Below, piece by piece: positions 7,246-15,516 of a stretch of DNA of 48,395 bases (within the stretch, counting starts at the first letter, position 1; every line of letters starts with the position of its first letter). The notes below the pieces were generated by a model. It was not told the origin of the DNA. It did not search any database and saw only the letters and a program-made list of their open reading frames with translations. Made by a program: the position numbers and the translations under genes. Location of the stretch: positions 1 to 48,395 of IMG/VR virus record IMGVR_UViG_3300032238_001072. One strand, 5' to 3'. The DNA comes from a virus.

Positions 7246-8980
7246 GAAAAAGTGTGCCATTTTGTTTTGTCTGTGGACCCATAATTCCAGTGACAAAATC
7301 ATAGCCACGAATCTTTCGAAGTTTTTCCAGCAGTGCCAAACTATTTTTCCTAAGTCTAGGGTGCTGTTGATCCACAAACATAACTACCTCACTCTCATTC
7401 TTGCCTGTGGGTTTCTTTCTAATAAAACGGCCCAGAATCTGTGACATTAGTTCATGGCTGACAACGTGATCGGCCACGATGCCAGCCCTAAGCTCTGGTA
7501 TACTAACGCCTTCCTTAACCAGTGGACTGACCAAGACAGCTCCAGGCGTTTTCTTGAGCCATTCAAAGGTCTCATCTCGCTCCTTAGAGTCATGGGTTGA
7601 AAAGAGTATCTTCACTAGGTCTGGATTCACAAGCTTTGAAATGCAAGCTTGAAGTATCAAGATGTGAAGTGTCCGGGTGGCCACAACCAGAGTTGGGTGG
7701 CCCTGATCAGAGAAGTGTTTGGCCCAGTCAGCAATGAGCTGATTTCTTTCCTTGAACTGAATGATGCCCATGTCATTCACACGTTCCAACAGACACCATC
7801 TGGATTCAATCTCCACGTCTTCCTCATCGACGTGAATGTGGTGCATGTTTTGGGTGGGTATCAATTCACCCTTGCGATCTCTCTTGAGACCATCTTCCTC
7901 ACCCTGTCTGTAGTCACCCGTTTTCTTGTCTGGTTCAGCCTTTTCAAAGACAGGACCAATGTATTTGGCCTTCACCCACTGGTTGTCAATCAAGGCCCAT
8001 GCTGGACTTTCAGGACGAGCTGTATGGGGCAGATGCGAGAACCTGTCCTTCCAATTCAGATTGTCAACAACATAGATTGTGGGTTTGGCCACACGACCCA
8101 CGCGAATCAATGGATCAACCTCCACTCTGTTTCGTATGGGACCCACAAGACCATGAATCCTGGAAAAGGAAACTACGTCATCCTCACGTGTGGTGTCTGA
8201 GGCACCCAGTCTAAAGAAAGCTGGAGTTGACAGGAGTATTCTCTGCCAACTCTCACTGGACGAGTGGTGGCTCTCATCCACAAGGACAGTCATAAAAGTC
8301 CTGAACCATTTATCATAGGCCAACTCATCATAATTGGCATGCATACAAGCTGCAGTGGCCACAACCATATCCTTGCCATCGCAGTTTTTCTTGCCACCAC
8401 CAAACTGAGTGATGTCCCATTCAGGAAGAAACTTTCTTGACTCACGATAGACTTGGTTGATAAGTCTCTCGGTGGGTGTCAAGTAGAGAAATCTAGATTC
8501 AGGAAATCTCCTCTTGATCATTGCGGCTGCTGCACAAAACATGGCCGTCTTGCCACCACTGACGGTGACCTTGTGAACGCCATGAGCGTGATTGAGCCAT
8601 GAAGCAATACAGGATTTTTGGTTGCCATCCAACTCAAAGTCAGCCACTAGCAAATCATCAGGAATGTCGTCAACCACTAAACCATGAAAAGGACTCTTGA
8701 TCAGCTTGTCCTTGTTGACTTCAATGTTGAGTTTTTTACATGCCTCAAGTATGGAGTCCTGAAGTCCACGAAGAGCCTTTCCAGCTTGGGGTGCGCTACG
8801 CTCAATAAGACGCATGTAACCATCCCAGCCCTTCTCACCACCTGTCATTTTATAGAGTTGATATGAGTCGGCTCTCCAGTAGTTTGGTGGGCGAATCTTG
8901 GTCTCATCCACTAGTGATGACAACTCCTTGGCATCACCCTCAATGTGGATGTAGATGGCTGTTTCTCGAAGAAAAATCAT
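7232..8980 (-). CDS. uvsW: UvsW-like superfamily 2 DNA helicase
   Basis: ATP-dependent DNA/RNA helicase of the type that unwinds R-loops and reverses stalled forks in T4-like phages. It has an N-terminal domain of about 115 residues, then a degenerate motif I VTVSGGKT (residues 138-145), motif II VLVDESHH (232-239), GASDTTRE as motif III and QILGRFIRK near the C-terminus as motif VI. About 100 residues between the two RecA domains (roughly 290-395) form a charged insertion containing a repeated DRK/DKK-rich stretch. At 582 aa it is longer than T4 UvsW (503). It is coupled to the FkbM gene by an ATGA overlap. Confidence 0.87.
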   Translation of the reverse strand: MIFLRETAIYIHIEGDAKELSSLVDETKIRPPNYWRADSYQLYKMTGGEKGWDGYMRLIERSAPQAGKALRGLQDSILEACKKLNIEVNKDKLIKSPFHGLVVDDIPDDLLVADFELDGNQKSCIASWLNHAHGVHKVTVSGGKTAMFCAAAAMIKRRFPESRFLYLTPTERLINQVYRESRKFLPEWDITQFGGGKKNCDGKDMVVATAACMHANYDELAYDKWFRTFMTVLVDESHHSSSESWQRILLSTPAFFRLGASDTTREDDVVSFSRIHGLVGPIRNRVEVDPLIRVGRVAKPTIYVVDNLNWKDRFSHLPHTARPESPAWALIDNQWVKAKYIGPVFEKAEPDKKTGDYRQGEEDGLKRDRKGELIPTQNMHHIHVDEEDVEIESRWCLLERVNDMGIIQFKERNQLIADWAKHFSDQGHPTLVVATRTLHILILQACISKLVNPDLVKILFSTHDSKERDETFEWLKKTPGAVLVSPLVKEGVSIPELRAGIVADHVVSHELMSQILGRFIRKKPTGKNESEVVMFVDQQHPRLRKNSLALLEKLRKIRGYDFVTGIMGPQTKQNGTLFPSLF

Positions 8981-9639
8981 AGATCAAACCTGGACACCCA
9001 AGCATCTAGCGGTTGCCAGTTTGTTGTTTGGCCGTCTGGCAGAACATCCCACTTAAACATCTGGTACTGTCGTGTGATCCTGTAACCAAACAGGTTGAGG
9101 TAGGCATTCATGGCCAAGTGTCTCTCAACAGAATCGTGTGTCTCAAGTAAGATTGTCTTGAAGAAGGTGACATCACTACGAGACGCTGACCACAAGGCAT
9201 TGTACTCCTGGCCCTCAACATCGATCTTCAGGGTGGCATTTCCTGAATACTGCGAATATCGGCTAGTAAACTCCCTGAGTGGAACTGCATAGACCTGATG
9301 GCCTGCATCACCAATAACGGAAACGTTGTCCTGATCACTGATCCTGACTGGAGTGTAGTCATGACTTATGGCTCTGTGGTCAATCACAAAACTGATGTGG
9401 TTGCCGAAGGAATGTTCCAAACGTTCAACATTCTTTGGATTTGGTTCAACACAGACAATGATGTCTGCGTTTCCAACAACACGGGCCATGTAGGCAAAAG
9501 TTCCAATATGGGCGCCTAGATCTAACACCATCTGTCCCTTGAAACAGTCCTTCTGGATGTCATAGCCATTTCTGGTGACTACTTCATCAAATACTCCGGG
9601 GTTGCCTTCCCTCAAATAGTTTACATCTATGCTTGACAT
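8977..9639 (-). CDS. FkbM-family methyltransferase
   Basis: SAM-dependent O-methyltransferase of the FkbM family, usually acting on sugar hydroxyls or small metabolites. The SAM-binding loop VLDLGAHIGTF is at residues 38-48, the acidic ribose-binding strand is CVEPNPKNVERLE (63-75), and the family motif LKIDVEGQEYNAL lies near residue 147. Its 220-residue length is normal. It sits between a helicase and a GT9 glycosyltransferase. A shared role in modifying a glycan (virion, host surface or DNA-linked sugar) is inference. Confidence 0.88.
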   Translation of the reverse strand: MSSIDVNYLREGNPGVFDEVVTRNGYDIQKDCFKGQMVLDLGAHIGTFAYMARVVGNADIIVCVEPNPKNVERLEHSFGNHISFVIDHRAISHDYTPVRISDQDNVSVIGDAGHQVYAVPLREFTSRYSQYSGNATLKIDVEGQEYNALWSASRSDVTFFKTILLETHDSVERHLAMNAYLNLFGYRITRQYQMFKWDVLPDGQTTNWQPLDAWVSRFDL

Positions 9640-9653
9640 ATCTACCCCGCGTG

Positions 9654-10787
9654 CTACTCCTTTAAGTTATTTGGCATCAGTGTACACATTATTTTTTCAA
9701 CAACTTCATTGAAAGAAATTGCGGACAAGACTGCGCATTGTGGCATCTGACCAGTAGGACAGTATTTCGGAAAAGATGTGGTATAGGCATGACATGGTGC
9801 CATGTGACAGGCGTCCCTCTTGAATATGGCAATGTGGTTTCTGTAATAAGACACCCGTGTCATTGGGTCGACAGGTCCCCACAGTCCAACGCAGGGTATG
9901 GACTGTGAACCAGCAATGTGTGCTACCATGCTATCGGGTGCCACACAAACTCTAGCACGGCCAATCATTGACCAAAGGACTCTTAAACTTGGAGAGATGT
10001 AGGGAACCACATTGATGGGATGTTCCTTGAGCATGTCATTGAAGACGTGAGTGTGGCCAATGCCATCATACACAGCATACCAAGTAATGTTTGGAAATGA
10101 CTTGGCTATGTGGTGTAGAAGACTTACTGACTCATCAGGCGTCAAAGATCTAACACGTGAAGCTGCAGACAACTGATAGATGCCTATGGGCCTATTTCCA
10201 ACAATCTTGTCCGTCATCAGTTGCTCATCAACTGTAAATCTAGGAGCCACAGACTTTATGGATGGGTCAATCTTCTCAGGGTTGATTCCAATCTTAAAGA
10301 GCATCGAGTCCAATGGATGCAACTGAGGGTGGTGCTCGTCCAAGTTTGACACCACTTCAAACATCAAATGATGATCGAAAAGGTTGAAGACTGACAAGTC
10401 CATGGGAAGAATGTTGACTGAACTTACCCACGGAAAATTGGACCAACACTCTGCATTGCCAGGATCCACAAGTACATGTACTTTGTACCCCATGTTGTGG
10501 AGGATCAAAGTAAGAGGCCAAGTCATTATTTGGTCACCATAGCCTCCACAGCCATTGTAGACCAGCACTGAACCACCCTCTCCCTGTCTAGCCACGAAAT
10601 TGGCCAGTCTGGGTTCCAGCAAAGATTGCTTGAGGACTGATGCTTGAAACTCTTGGCTACCAGCCAACTTTACAAGCTGAGCTCGCCCAAAGATATAGTT
10701 GTTGCCCGGCAGGCCTTTGAATACAGACTGGCCAGAACTCTTGTTGAAATGCAGTTCAACGTGCTTGTGGAACGTTACAATGTTCAT
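9654..10787 (-). CDS. GT9 (heptosyltransferase-like) glycosyltransferase
   Basis: GT-B fold glycosyltransferase resembling ADP-heptose:LPS heptosyltransferases. A Gly-rich N-terminal donor-side loop GCGGYGDQIMTWP lies near residue 80, and the C-terminal GT9 signature CVAPDSMVAHIAGSQ lies near residue 283, followed by GLWGP. Such enzymes transfer heptose or another sugar in LPS core synthesis. In a phage it could alter the host surface to block superinfection or decorate virions. It overlaps the upstream small gene by ATGA and is followed by the methyltransferase after 14 nt. The C-terminal tail has several Cys residues of unknown role. Confidence 0.86.
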   Translation of the reverse strand: MNIVTFHKHVELHFNKSSGQSVFKGLPGNNYIFGRAQLVKLAGSQEFQASVLKQSLLEPRLANFVARQGEGGSVLVYNGCGGYGDQIMTWPLTLILHNMGYKVHVLVDPGNAECWSNFPWVSSVNILPMDLSVFNLFDHHLMFEVVSNLDEHHPQLHPLDSMLFKIGINPEKIDPSIKSVAPRFTVDEQLMTDKIVGNRPIGIYQLSAASRVRSLTPDESVSLLHHIAKSFPNITWYAVYDGIGHTHVFNDMLKEHPINVVPYISPSLRVLWSMIGRARVCVAPDSMVAHIAGSQSIPCVGLWGPVDPMTRVSYYRNHIAIFKRDACHMAPCHAYTTSFPKYCPTGQMPQCAVLSAISFNEVVEKIMCTLMPNNLKE

Positions 10788-11002
10788 TGGAAGAGCTTTC
10801 TACGACCAACCAGCTTGTACCCACGACTGGACAGGCGAACGTCCTTAAGCTGATTAGTGTTGTCAATATCACTTGGATGTAGTATTTCACTAGCAGTTCC
10901 TTCAATCCGGAGAAACCGTTTATGCTTGAAAAGCTGTTCCAATAGCCCAGGGTCTTCTAAACTAAAGTCCCTGTCCCTAATCTTTGCTAGGAATTCTTTC
11001 AC
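10784..11002 (-). CDS. Small basic hypothetical protein (72 aa)
   Basis: Unrecognised, first gene of the glycan/helicase operon and coupled by ATGA to the GT9 gene. I place the start at GTG 11002 because a 24-nt element ending in that GTG recurs upstream of another GTG start at 18771. A TTG at 11056 would give 90 residues but overlap the divergent gene. The protein is charged, with a C-terminal Arg/Lys-rich end. Confidence 0.55.
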   Translation of the reverse strand: MKEFLAKIRDRDFSLEDPGLLEQLFKHKRFLRIEGTASEILHPSDIDNTNQLKDVRLSSRGYKLVGRRKLFQ

Positions 11003-11023
11003 AAGGACAAGAACTGTAGTTAA
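11000..11023 (-). repeat. 24-nt start-associated element, copy 1
   Basis: The minus-strand reading begins TTAACTACAGTTCTTG and ends in the GTG start. It matches the plus-strand segment 18750-18773 at 20 of 24 positions, including the terminal TTGTG. Probably a shared regulatory or start signal. Confidence 0.45.
11017..11022 (+). promoter_or_regulatory. TAGTTA box upstream of the 11030 (+) gene
   Basis: TGTAGTTAA ends 7 nt before ATG 11030. It overlaps, on the other strand, the 24-nt element of the divergent gene. Confidence 0.4.
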
Positions 11024-11029
11024 TGACGT

Positions 11030-11425
11030 ATGAAGCTTAAGAAACAAGCTGGACAATTTAACACCTACAGCGCCGAGCTAACCTACGGCGAAATCCTCGT
11101 CCTTCGCAACGCCCTCAACAAGAGCCCAGGTATGGGCCCAGAGGCTGATGAAATGCTTGAAGGATTCAACTGGTACCTGGACAAGATGCCTGAACCTGGT
11201 GAAGAAGGCGACAAGAAGGAAGGAATCTCAGACAACCCCAACATGGCCAAGGACAAAGCTGATGACGCCCTTAGCCCAATGTTGCTGGAACCCGCCCCTG
11301 GCCAAGAGGAGGAAGAGATCGCGGGTGCCGAACGTGAAGTGGCCAGTGATGAAGAAACTTTGGCTGATAGACTTGGTGTAGCTGCTGAAGAGGAAGAAGA
11401 GCTACCTGAGCCGCCTACTAGATAA
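11030..11425 (+). CDS. Acidic hypothetical protein (131 aa)
   Basis: Residues 1-60 look folded (AELTYGEILVLRNALN near residue 16). The rest is a long, low-complexity Glu/Asp/Pro/Ala tail with runs such as GQEEEEIAGAE and EEEEELPEPP, so it is probably disordered. Such tails occur in scaffold or assembly factors, but no family is recognised. It ends in a TAATG overlap with the PA14-domain gene and so may assist the fibre proteins that follow. Confidence 0.7.
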   Translation: MKLKKQAGQFNTYSAELTYGEILVLRNALNKSPGMGPEADEMLEGFNWYLDKMPEPGEEGDKKEGISDNPNMAKDKADDALSPMLLEPAPGQEEEEIAGAEREVASDEETLADRLGVAAEEEEELPEPPTR

Positions 11426-12525
11426 TGAACACACCACTGCTGACAGATTCTCAGGCCTCATCGGCCTTGATCAAGGTTAATGCGTTGAACAACACATTGG
11501 CCCGTCATGCCGCAAAGGGTATCAATGCGCATGATTCTGAGGGTGTCGTGCAGTACCTGTTCACTGATTCTGGTGGTAATAGCCTGAGCCCACTCAGTCT
11601 TGTTTTGGGTGGTGCTCAGGCTAACACAGGTACGCCACAAAAAGTGTACCTGCCCATAGCTCAAAATCCGCAGTCAATTCCCACAAAATCTGACTTGCTG
11701 GTTAAAATCTACAACTTGTATGATAACCAGTACTTGTTTAGCAAGCCAATACCTGGACGGATCTATTACCATATCTCCAGTGGTGGACAGCCTGGTGGTA
11801 ATAGATCGGGTGGTGATGGCCCAGGTTATCACATAAATCCTGCGGCCACATTCGTCAGTTTGATTCAGCAATTTGTGGCGTCTGAGGTTAACTTTCCAAA
11901 TTTTAATTTTGGAGGTCCTTACATAGCTGAAATAACTGGAAACATAGTTGTGGATGTGGCTCAGAACTATACACTGAGCCTCTACTCAGATGATGCATCC
12001 TGGTTGTTTATCGATGGCAACCTTGTTGTGGACAACTCTTGGGCTGATGGGTGGGGTGGATGGGAACATGATATTGGGCCACACACTCAGAATGGAGTGG
12101 TGTCCACCACAAAAACAGTCTTCCTAACAGCTGGGTCTCATTCAATAAGAATTGTCAACCAGCAGGATGGAGTTGTGACAGGTTTGCTTTTTGCTTTGCC
12201 AGTGGGCATTCAGTATGAAACTCTGGTCCCAACGGGTCTACAGCAGTTTGATACATACACCACTTCATCTAATCTCTTTAATTTCAACGGCGTACTCTTT
12301 ACAAACCAAGATGAGTTAAATGCCGGTTTGGCATACATAATACTGAGTGTGGAGAACAGCAGCCTGGCTGAAGATGTAAAGACTGCGATTATTACTCAAC
12401 TGAGGATACAACCCTACGGAGACATTGATGCCACCTATTCAGTGGTGGTCAATTCAGTCACGTATAGGTTTAGAGTCAGCATTGTTTCCTCATCTGGGTC
12501 GATTACAGTCACCTACACACCATGA
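11425..12525 (+). CDS. PA14-domain adhesin or fibre protein
   Basis: 366-residue virion-type protein. Residues 1-85 are a module that resembles the N-termini of the next two proteins (helix, then a strand ending VYLPIAQ). A PA14-like lectin domain follows at about 160-275: YTLSLYSDDASWLFIDGNLV, then the HSIRI strand, typical of carbohydrate-binding PA14 beta-barrels. The C-terminal ~90 residues form another small beta domain. PA14 domains bind glycans, so receptor binding is likely. The three genes are joined by ATGA overlaps and probably form one surface apparatus. Confidence 0.78.
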   Translation: MNTPLLTDSQASSALIKVNALNNTLARHAAKGINAHDSEGVVQYLFTDSGGNSLSPLSLVLGGAQANTGTPQKVYLPIAQNPQSIPTKSDLLVKIYNLYDNQYLFSKPIPGRIYYHISSGGQPGGNRSGGDGPGYHINPAATFVSLIQQFVASEVNFPNFNFGGPYIAEITGNIVVDVAQNYTLSLYSDDASWLFIDGNLVVDNSWADGWGGWEHDIGPHTQNGVVSTTKTVFLTAGSHSIRIVNQQDGVVTGLLFALPVGIQYETLVPTGLQQFDTYTTSSNLFNFNGVLFTNQDELNAGLAYIILSVENSSLAEDVKTAIITQLRIQPYGDIDATYSVVVNSVTYRFRVSIVSSSGSITVTYTP

Positions 12526-12770
12526 ATTCCAATATCATAACCTCTTTTGAGACTTTAACTCAAGAGGAGAGGATAAATCAAATCAAGTCTTTGATAGAGG
12601 CCCACGCTGAGAAAACTCATGGTCAAACCCACTTGGGCCACGTGATCACCAATCCAGGTGTGGCATACAAAGATAGTGCTGGTCAAGATTGGCCTGGCTC
12701 CAATGGAAGAGTCAGCATCGTAAAGGTTAACGGCGTGCTGTACTACGTGCCATCACAGATAATCCCATGA
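12522..12770 (+). CDS. Small module protein sharing the fibre N-terminal domain (82 aa)
   Basis: This protein is essentially the shared N-terminal module on its own: a helix (TQEERINQIKSLIEAHAEK), a Gly/Asp-rich loop, then VSIVKVNGVLYYVPSQ. The last piece matches VTLQVRQNGVIYKIPASL in the following protein. ATGA overlaps flank it on both sides. It may cap or anchor the larger fibres or trimerise with them, which is inference. Confidence 0.7.
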   Translation: MNSNIITSFETLTQEERINQIKSLIEAHAEKTHGQTHLGHVITNPGVAYKDSAGQDWPGSNGRVSIVKVNGVLYYVPSQIIP

Positions 12771-13876
12771 ACTCTTCAACGCTAGTAACTGAAAAAGCCA
12801 CAGCTAGTCTTAGTGCTAGCATTGACAAACTCGTTGAGAACGTCAAGAACCACGAGGCTCTGACCATTGACATATCTCACTTGAATGTTGTTGTGGTAAA
12901 TGAAGCTGTTTATGATAATGCGCCCACTCCATTTGATGACTCGCCCAACTCACGCTATGGAAATAAGGTAGGCACAGTAACTCTGCAAGTGCGTCAGAAT
13001 GGAGTCATCTACAAGATACCAGCTAGTCTATCACCATATGGTGTTCCACGAGTTCCAGTAATAGGCGTACAGCTACAAACTCAAGCCTTTAGTTTGGCTC
13101 CAGAGGGTCAGCCACAACCCAATGTGGGTGTATCATGCCAGTTTACGGCCACTCAATCCACGGTAGTAACCTGGCAAGTGTATCTTAGCACCGGTTGGAC
13201 TGACATGAATTTTGCCTTCCTGTATTCAGGTGGTAATCAGTATTCTTCATTTCCTTCAGGCGGCCACACATTTCAAGCGTACCAAGCCACATTCACTTAC
13301 ACAAATGCTGATGGCACATCAGGTAGCACGTCATTGACTTCAGGGAATGTGCAGTATACCACTCCAAACTACCCACAACCTACTACACAGACTGCCGCAT
13401 TGGTACTATCATTCCTTTCTGGAGACACTACAGACGCCATCACCCTGGGTAAAATAAGGCTGAAAATTGATAACACAGCCATTGGTGGTGGAATACGTTA
13501 CTCGGGGGAATGCACTTGCATATTAGAGGACCAAACTGGATCTTGGATTGTGTCAGCCCTAGACCATCCGTGGACGCCACTTGAATTGAACAGGCTATTC
13601 CGTTTCAAGGTGTGGTCTTACACTCACAATCCAGAGGAGACAGCCATCTATCGTGGCAAACTTGGAAAAGAGTTGGTGCAGCGAATGGTGAACCAATCAG
13701 CTGATTTTTCTGTGCTAAAAGAAAAAGTCATTGCTATGCTCAATGAAAGCATGACAATGACTCGTAGATTCCAGACCTATAGAGCTCTGATAAAAGAGTG
13801 CTTCAAGAAGTATTGGCCTGATTGTCCTGACGCTTATGTTCACAAGGAACTAGGCAACGACAACGCCAATGTATGA
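12767..13876 (+). CDS. Putative fibre or structural protein with shared N-terminal module
   Basis: 369 residues. The N-terminal ~95 residues are the shared module (helix, loop, VTLQVRQNGVIYKIP). The middle (about 100-230) is rich in Ser, Thr, Gly and aromatic residues and in beta strands, as in phage fibres. The C-terminal part is helical and basic and contains CTCILEDQTGSW then LFRFKVWSY near residues 250-285. The 3' end overlaps the convergent collagen-like gene by 27 bp. It probably belongs to a surface or tail-fibre complex with the two genes upstream. Confidence 0.68.
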   Translation: MNSSTLVTEKATASLSASIDKLVENVKNHEALTIDISHLNVVVVNEAVYDNAPTPFDDSPNSRYGNKVGTVTLQVRQNGVIYKIPASLSPYGVPRVPVIGVQLQTQAFSLAPEGQPQPNVGVSCQFTATQSTVVTWQVYLSTGWTDMNFAFLYSGGNQYSSFPSGGHTFQAYQATFTYTNADGTSGSTSLTSGNVQYTTPNYPQPTTQTAALVLSFLSGDTTDAITLGKIRLKIDNTAIGGGIRYSGECTCILEDQTGSWIVSALDHPWTPLELNRLFRFKVWSYTHNPEETAIYRGKLGKELVQRMVNQSADFSVLKEKVIAMLNESMTMTRRFQTYRALIKECFKKYWPDCPDAYVHKELGNDNANV

Positions 13877-15187
13877 GATACTGACGCGTGTATCAGAGGT
13901 ATAGCCTGATGGCAGCGTAATGGTGATATTTGAAAAAGGTGATCCTGCAATCACCTTGTAAGTTTGTCCACTGGACTGGAGGACGTCGTCCACTGTCACA
14001 GCAAAGAATGTGTTTGAAGTTGTAAATGGAGATGGCAGAGTCAGCACCAAATTGCCAGTTCTCATCATCACTCTAAATTGACCTTGGGCTATCTTAAACG
14101 TATTGGCACCAATAGTTATCGTCGTTGTAGCCACAGTCAGAGTGCTAGCACCATTGACTAGTGCGGCATAACTTCCTGATGCAGACGTTGTGGTGCCTGA
14201 ATAGTTGGCACCAATATTTACAGTACCAGTGGTGATGGTGTTTGAACTTGCTGAGGCACCCGCAGCTCCACTGATGCCAGCTGGAGCGACTTGCTGACCG
14301 CTTGCAATGTTAGTTGCAGCAGCGGCATTTCCAGTGTATCCGGTGTTAGTCAGAACTACAGATGTAGCACCACCAATGCTGTAGACTGTGAAGTAACCGG
14401 CCGTTTCAACGTATACCACCTGGCCAACAGCTATCCAAGCTGTGGTATCAACGGCTACTGTCACATTGGCTGAAGGTGACGGCATTACAAACAAGGCCGA
14501 AGTAGTTGAGTATGCATTTCCACCCACTGGGCCACTGAAACCACTGAAGCCAGAGGCTCCTCTAGTTCCACTGAAACCAGAATTGCCAGAATAGCCAGAG
14601 TAGCCAGACTCACCAGAACCAGAGCCACCAGATGATCCAACAGTGGGAACAAGCAGTGATCCTTGAACCTCGGCCACTGGTCTCATAGTGATCTGAACAT
14701 CACCACAAACAGCAGCTGACGAGCTGCTAATGTTGGTCACCTTGAGGACAAATTCACCCTCACCATAGAATGTTGTTTGGCCACTGACCTCTGAGAGTGT
14801 CGACGTGATTGATGTGCCAGTGGTTGAACCATATGTGGATGACCACAGAACTTCCAGTCTGACGGTATTTGATGGTGTGGATGCCACAACCACATTGAGT
14901 ATTCTGGCCTCAAAGCCAGATGGTATACGGTAGTTTAGAATTGTGGCTGATTGAGAGGCACCCAGGGATATGCGTGGAACAGGCAGGTCAATGATCTGTT
15001 CCTTGTTATTGACTTCTGAAATGATCTGGTTGATAACGGCCGCAAGGACATTATCACGCTCTGCCAGGTTACGTGTGGCAAACGAGATTGTCGCAGCCGA
15101 ATTAGCATCAGTGGATGTAAGATGTCTTACATCACCGTTGGCATAATTTAGACCGCCAGCTTTAGGCAGTATCAGTGGAGTAATCAT
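13850..15187 (-). CDS. Collagen-like tail fibre or structural protein
   Basis: 445 residues. The N-terminal ~180 residues are beta-rich after a short helix and would attach to the particle. A Gly-x-Ser collagen-like stretch follows at about residues 185-222 (GYSGYSGNSGFSG-type triplets). A Thr/Ser/Ala-rich beta region and a C-terminal domain ending SISYIGVVVA complete the protein. This composition is typical of trimeric phage fibres. The gene is distal in the operon with HU-like, wedge and portal genes. ATGA overlaps the HU-like gene upstream. Confidence 0.75.
   Translation of the reverse strand: MITPLILPKAGGLNYANGDVRHLTSTDANSAATISFATRNLAERDNVLAAVINQIISEVNNKEQIIDLPVPRISLGASQSATILNYRIPSGFEARILNVVVASTPSNTVRLEVLWSSTYGSTTGTSITSTLSEVSGQTTFYGEGEFVLKVTNISSSSAAVCGDVQITMRPVAEVQGSLLVPTVGSSGGSGSGESGYSGYSGNSGFSGTRGASGFSGFSGPVGGNAYSTTSALFVMPSPSANVTVAVDTTAWIAVGQVVYVETAGYFTVYSIGGATSVVLTNTGYTGNAAAATNIASGQQVAPAGISGAAGASASSNTITTGTVNIGANYSGTTTSASGSYAALVNGASTLTVATTTITIGANTFKIAQGQFRVMMRTGNLVLTLPSPFTTSNTFFAVTVDDVLQSSGQTYKVIAGSPFSNITITLPSGYTSDTRVSISYIGVVVA
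14521..14636 (-). repeat. Collagen-like Gly-x-Ser coding repeat
   Basis: Imperfect 9-nt repeats encode GFSG, GYSG and GNSG triplets, interrupted once by GTRGASG. They are likely to form a short triple helix linking two globular parts of the fibre. Confidence 0.75.
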
Positions 15188-15516
15188 GGGTTGTAATTGT
15201 ATTCAACTCTGTCAGCGAATGACTTATAGAGCTTTAGGTGAAATCTCACTCTTTCGTCCAAGAAAAAGTATCGTTGTACTTTCTCTACTCCTTTCTTGGA
15301 CCGCTTAAAATTCATCGATACTGACTTACCCTTAATTATCTTGGGTGTAATTGAACCCACATGGCCCAGACTCACCTTGTTGAGATTGACCACAGCCTCC
15401 TCAACAATGCTTACCAAACAGTCGTGAACCTTGTTGGCATCAACGTAGGACAATTCACAGTCAGTCATGAACCGACGAATTATCTTAGACTTGGTAATTG
15501 ACTTCTGTTTGGTCAT
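15184..15516 (-). CDS. HU/IHF-like DNA-binding-fold protein (110 aa)
   Basis: The N-terminal 80 residues follow the HU/IHF pattern: TKSKIIRRFM, a helix with SYVDANKVHDCLVSIVEEA, then KVSLGHVGSITPKIIKGKSV, which corresponds to the HU beta-arm base (VSLPGFGTF in HU). The usual Arg-Asn-Pro arm tip is replaced and the C-terminus is extended by a basic segment. It may bind DNA or be a structural derivative of the fold. It lies between fibre and baseplate wedge genes with ATGA overlaps on both sides, which favours a virion or assembly role. Confidence 0.6.
   Translation of the reverse strand: MTKQKSITKSKIIRRFMTDCELSYVDANKVHDCLVSIVEEAVVNLNKVSLGHVGSITPKIIKGKSVSMNFKRSKKGVEKVQRYFFLDERVRFHLKLYKSFADRVEYNYNP

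Noticed and set aside
7649-8200. 183-codon plus-strand frame opposite the helicase
   Set aside because: Entirely antisense to conserved helicase motifs and without domain signal.
14521-14636. Tandem repeats as a CRISPR array
   Set aside because: The repeats are 9-nt codon-level repeats encoding Gly-x-Ser inside a fibre gene, without spacers.
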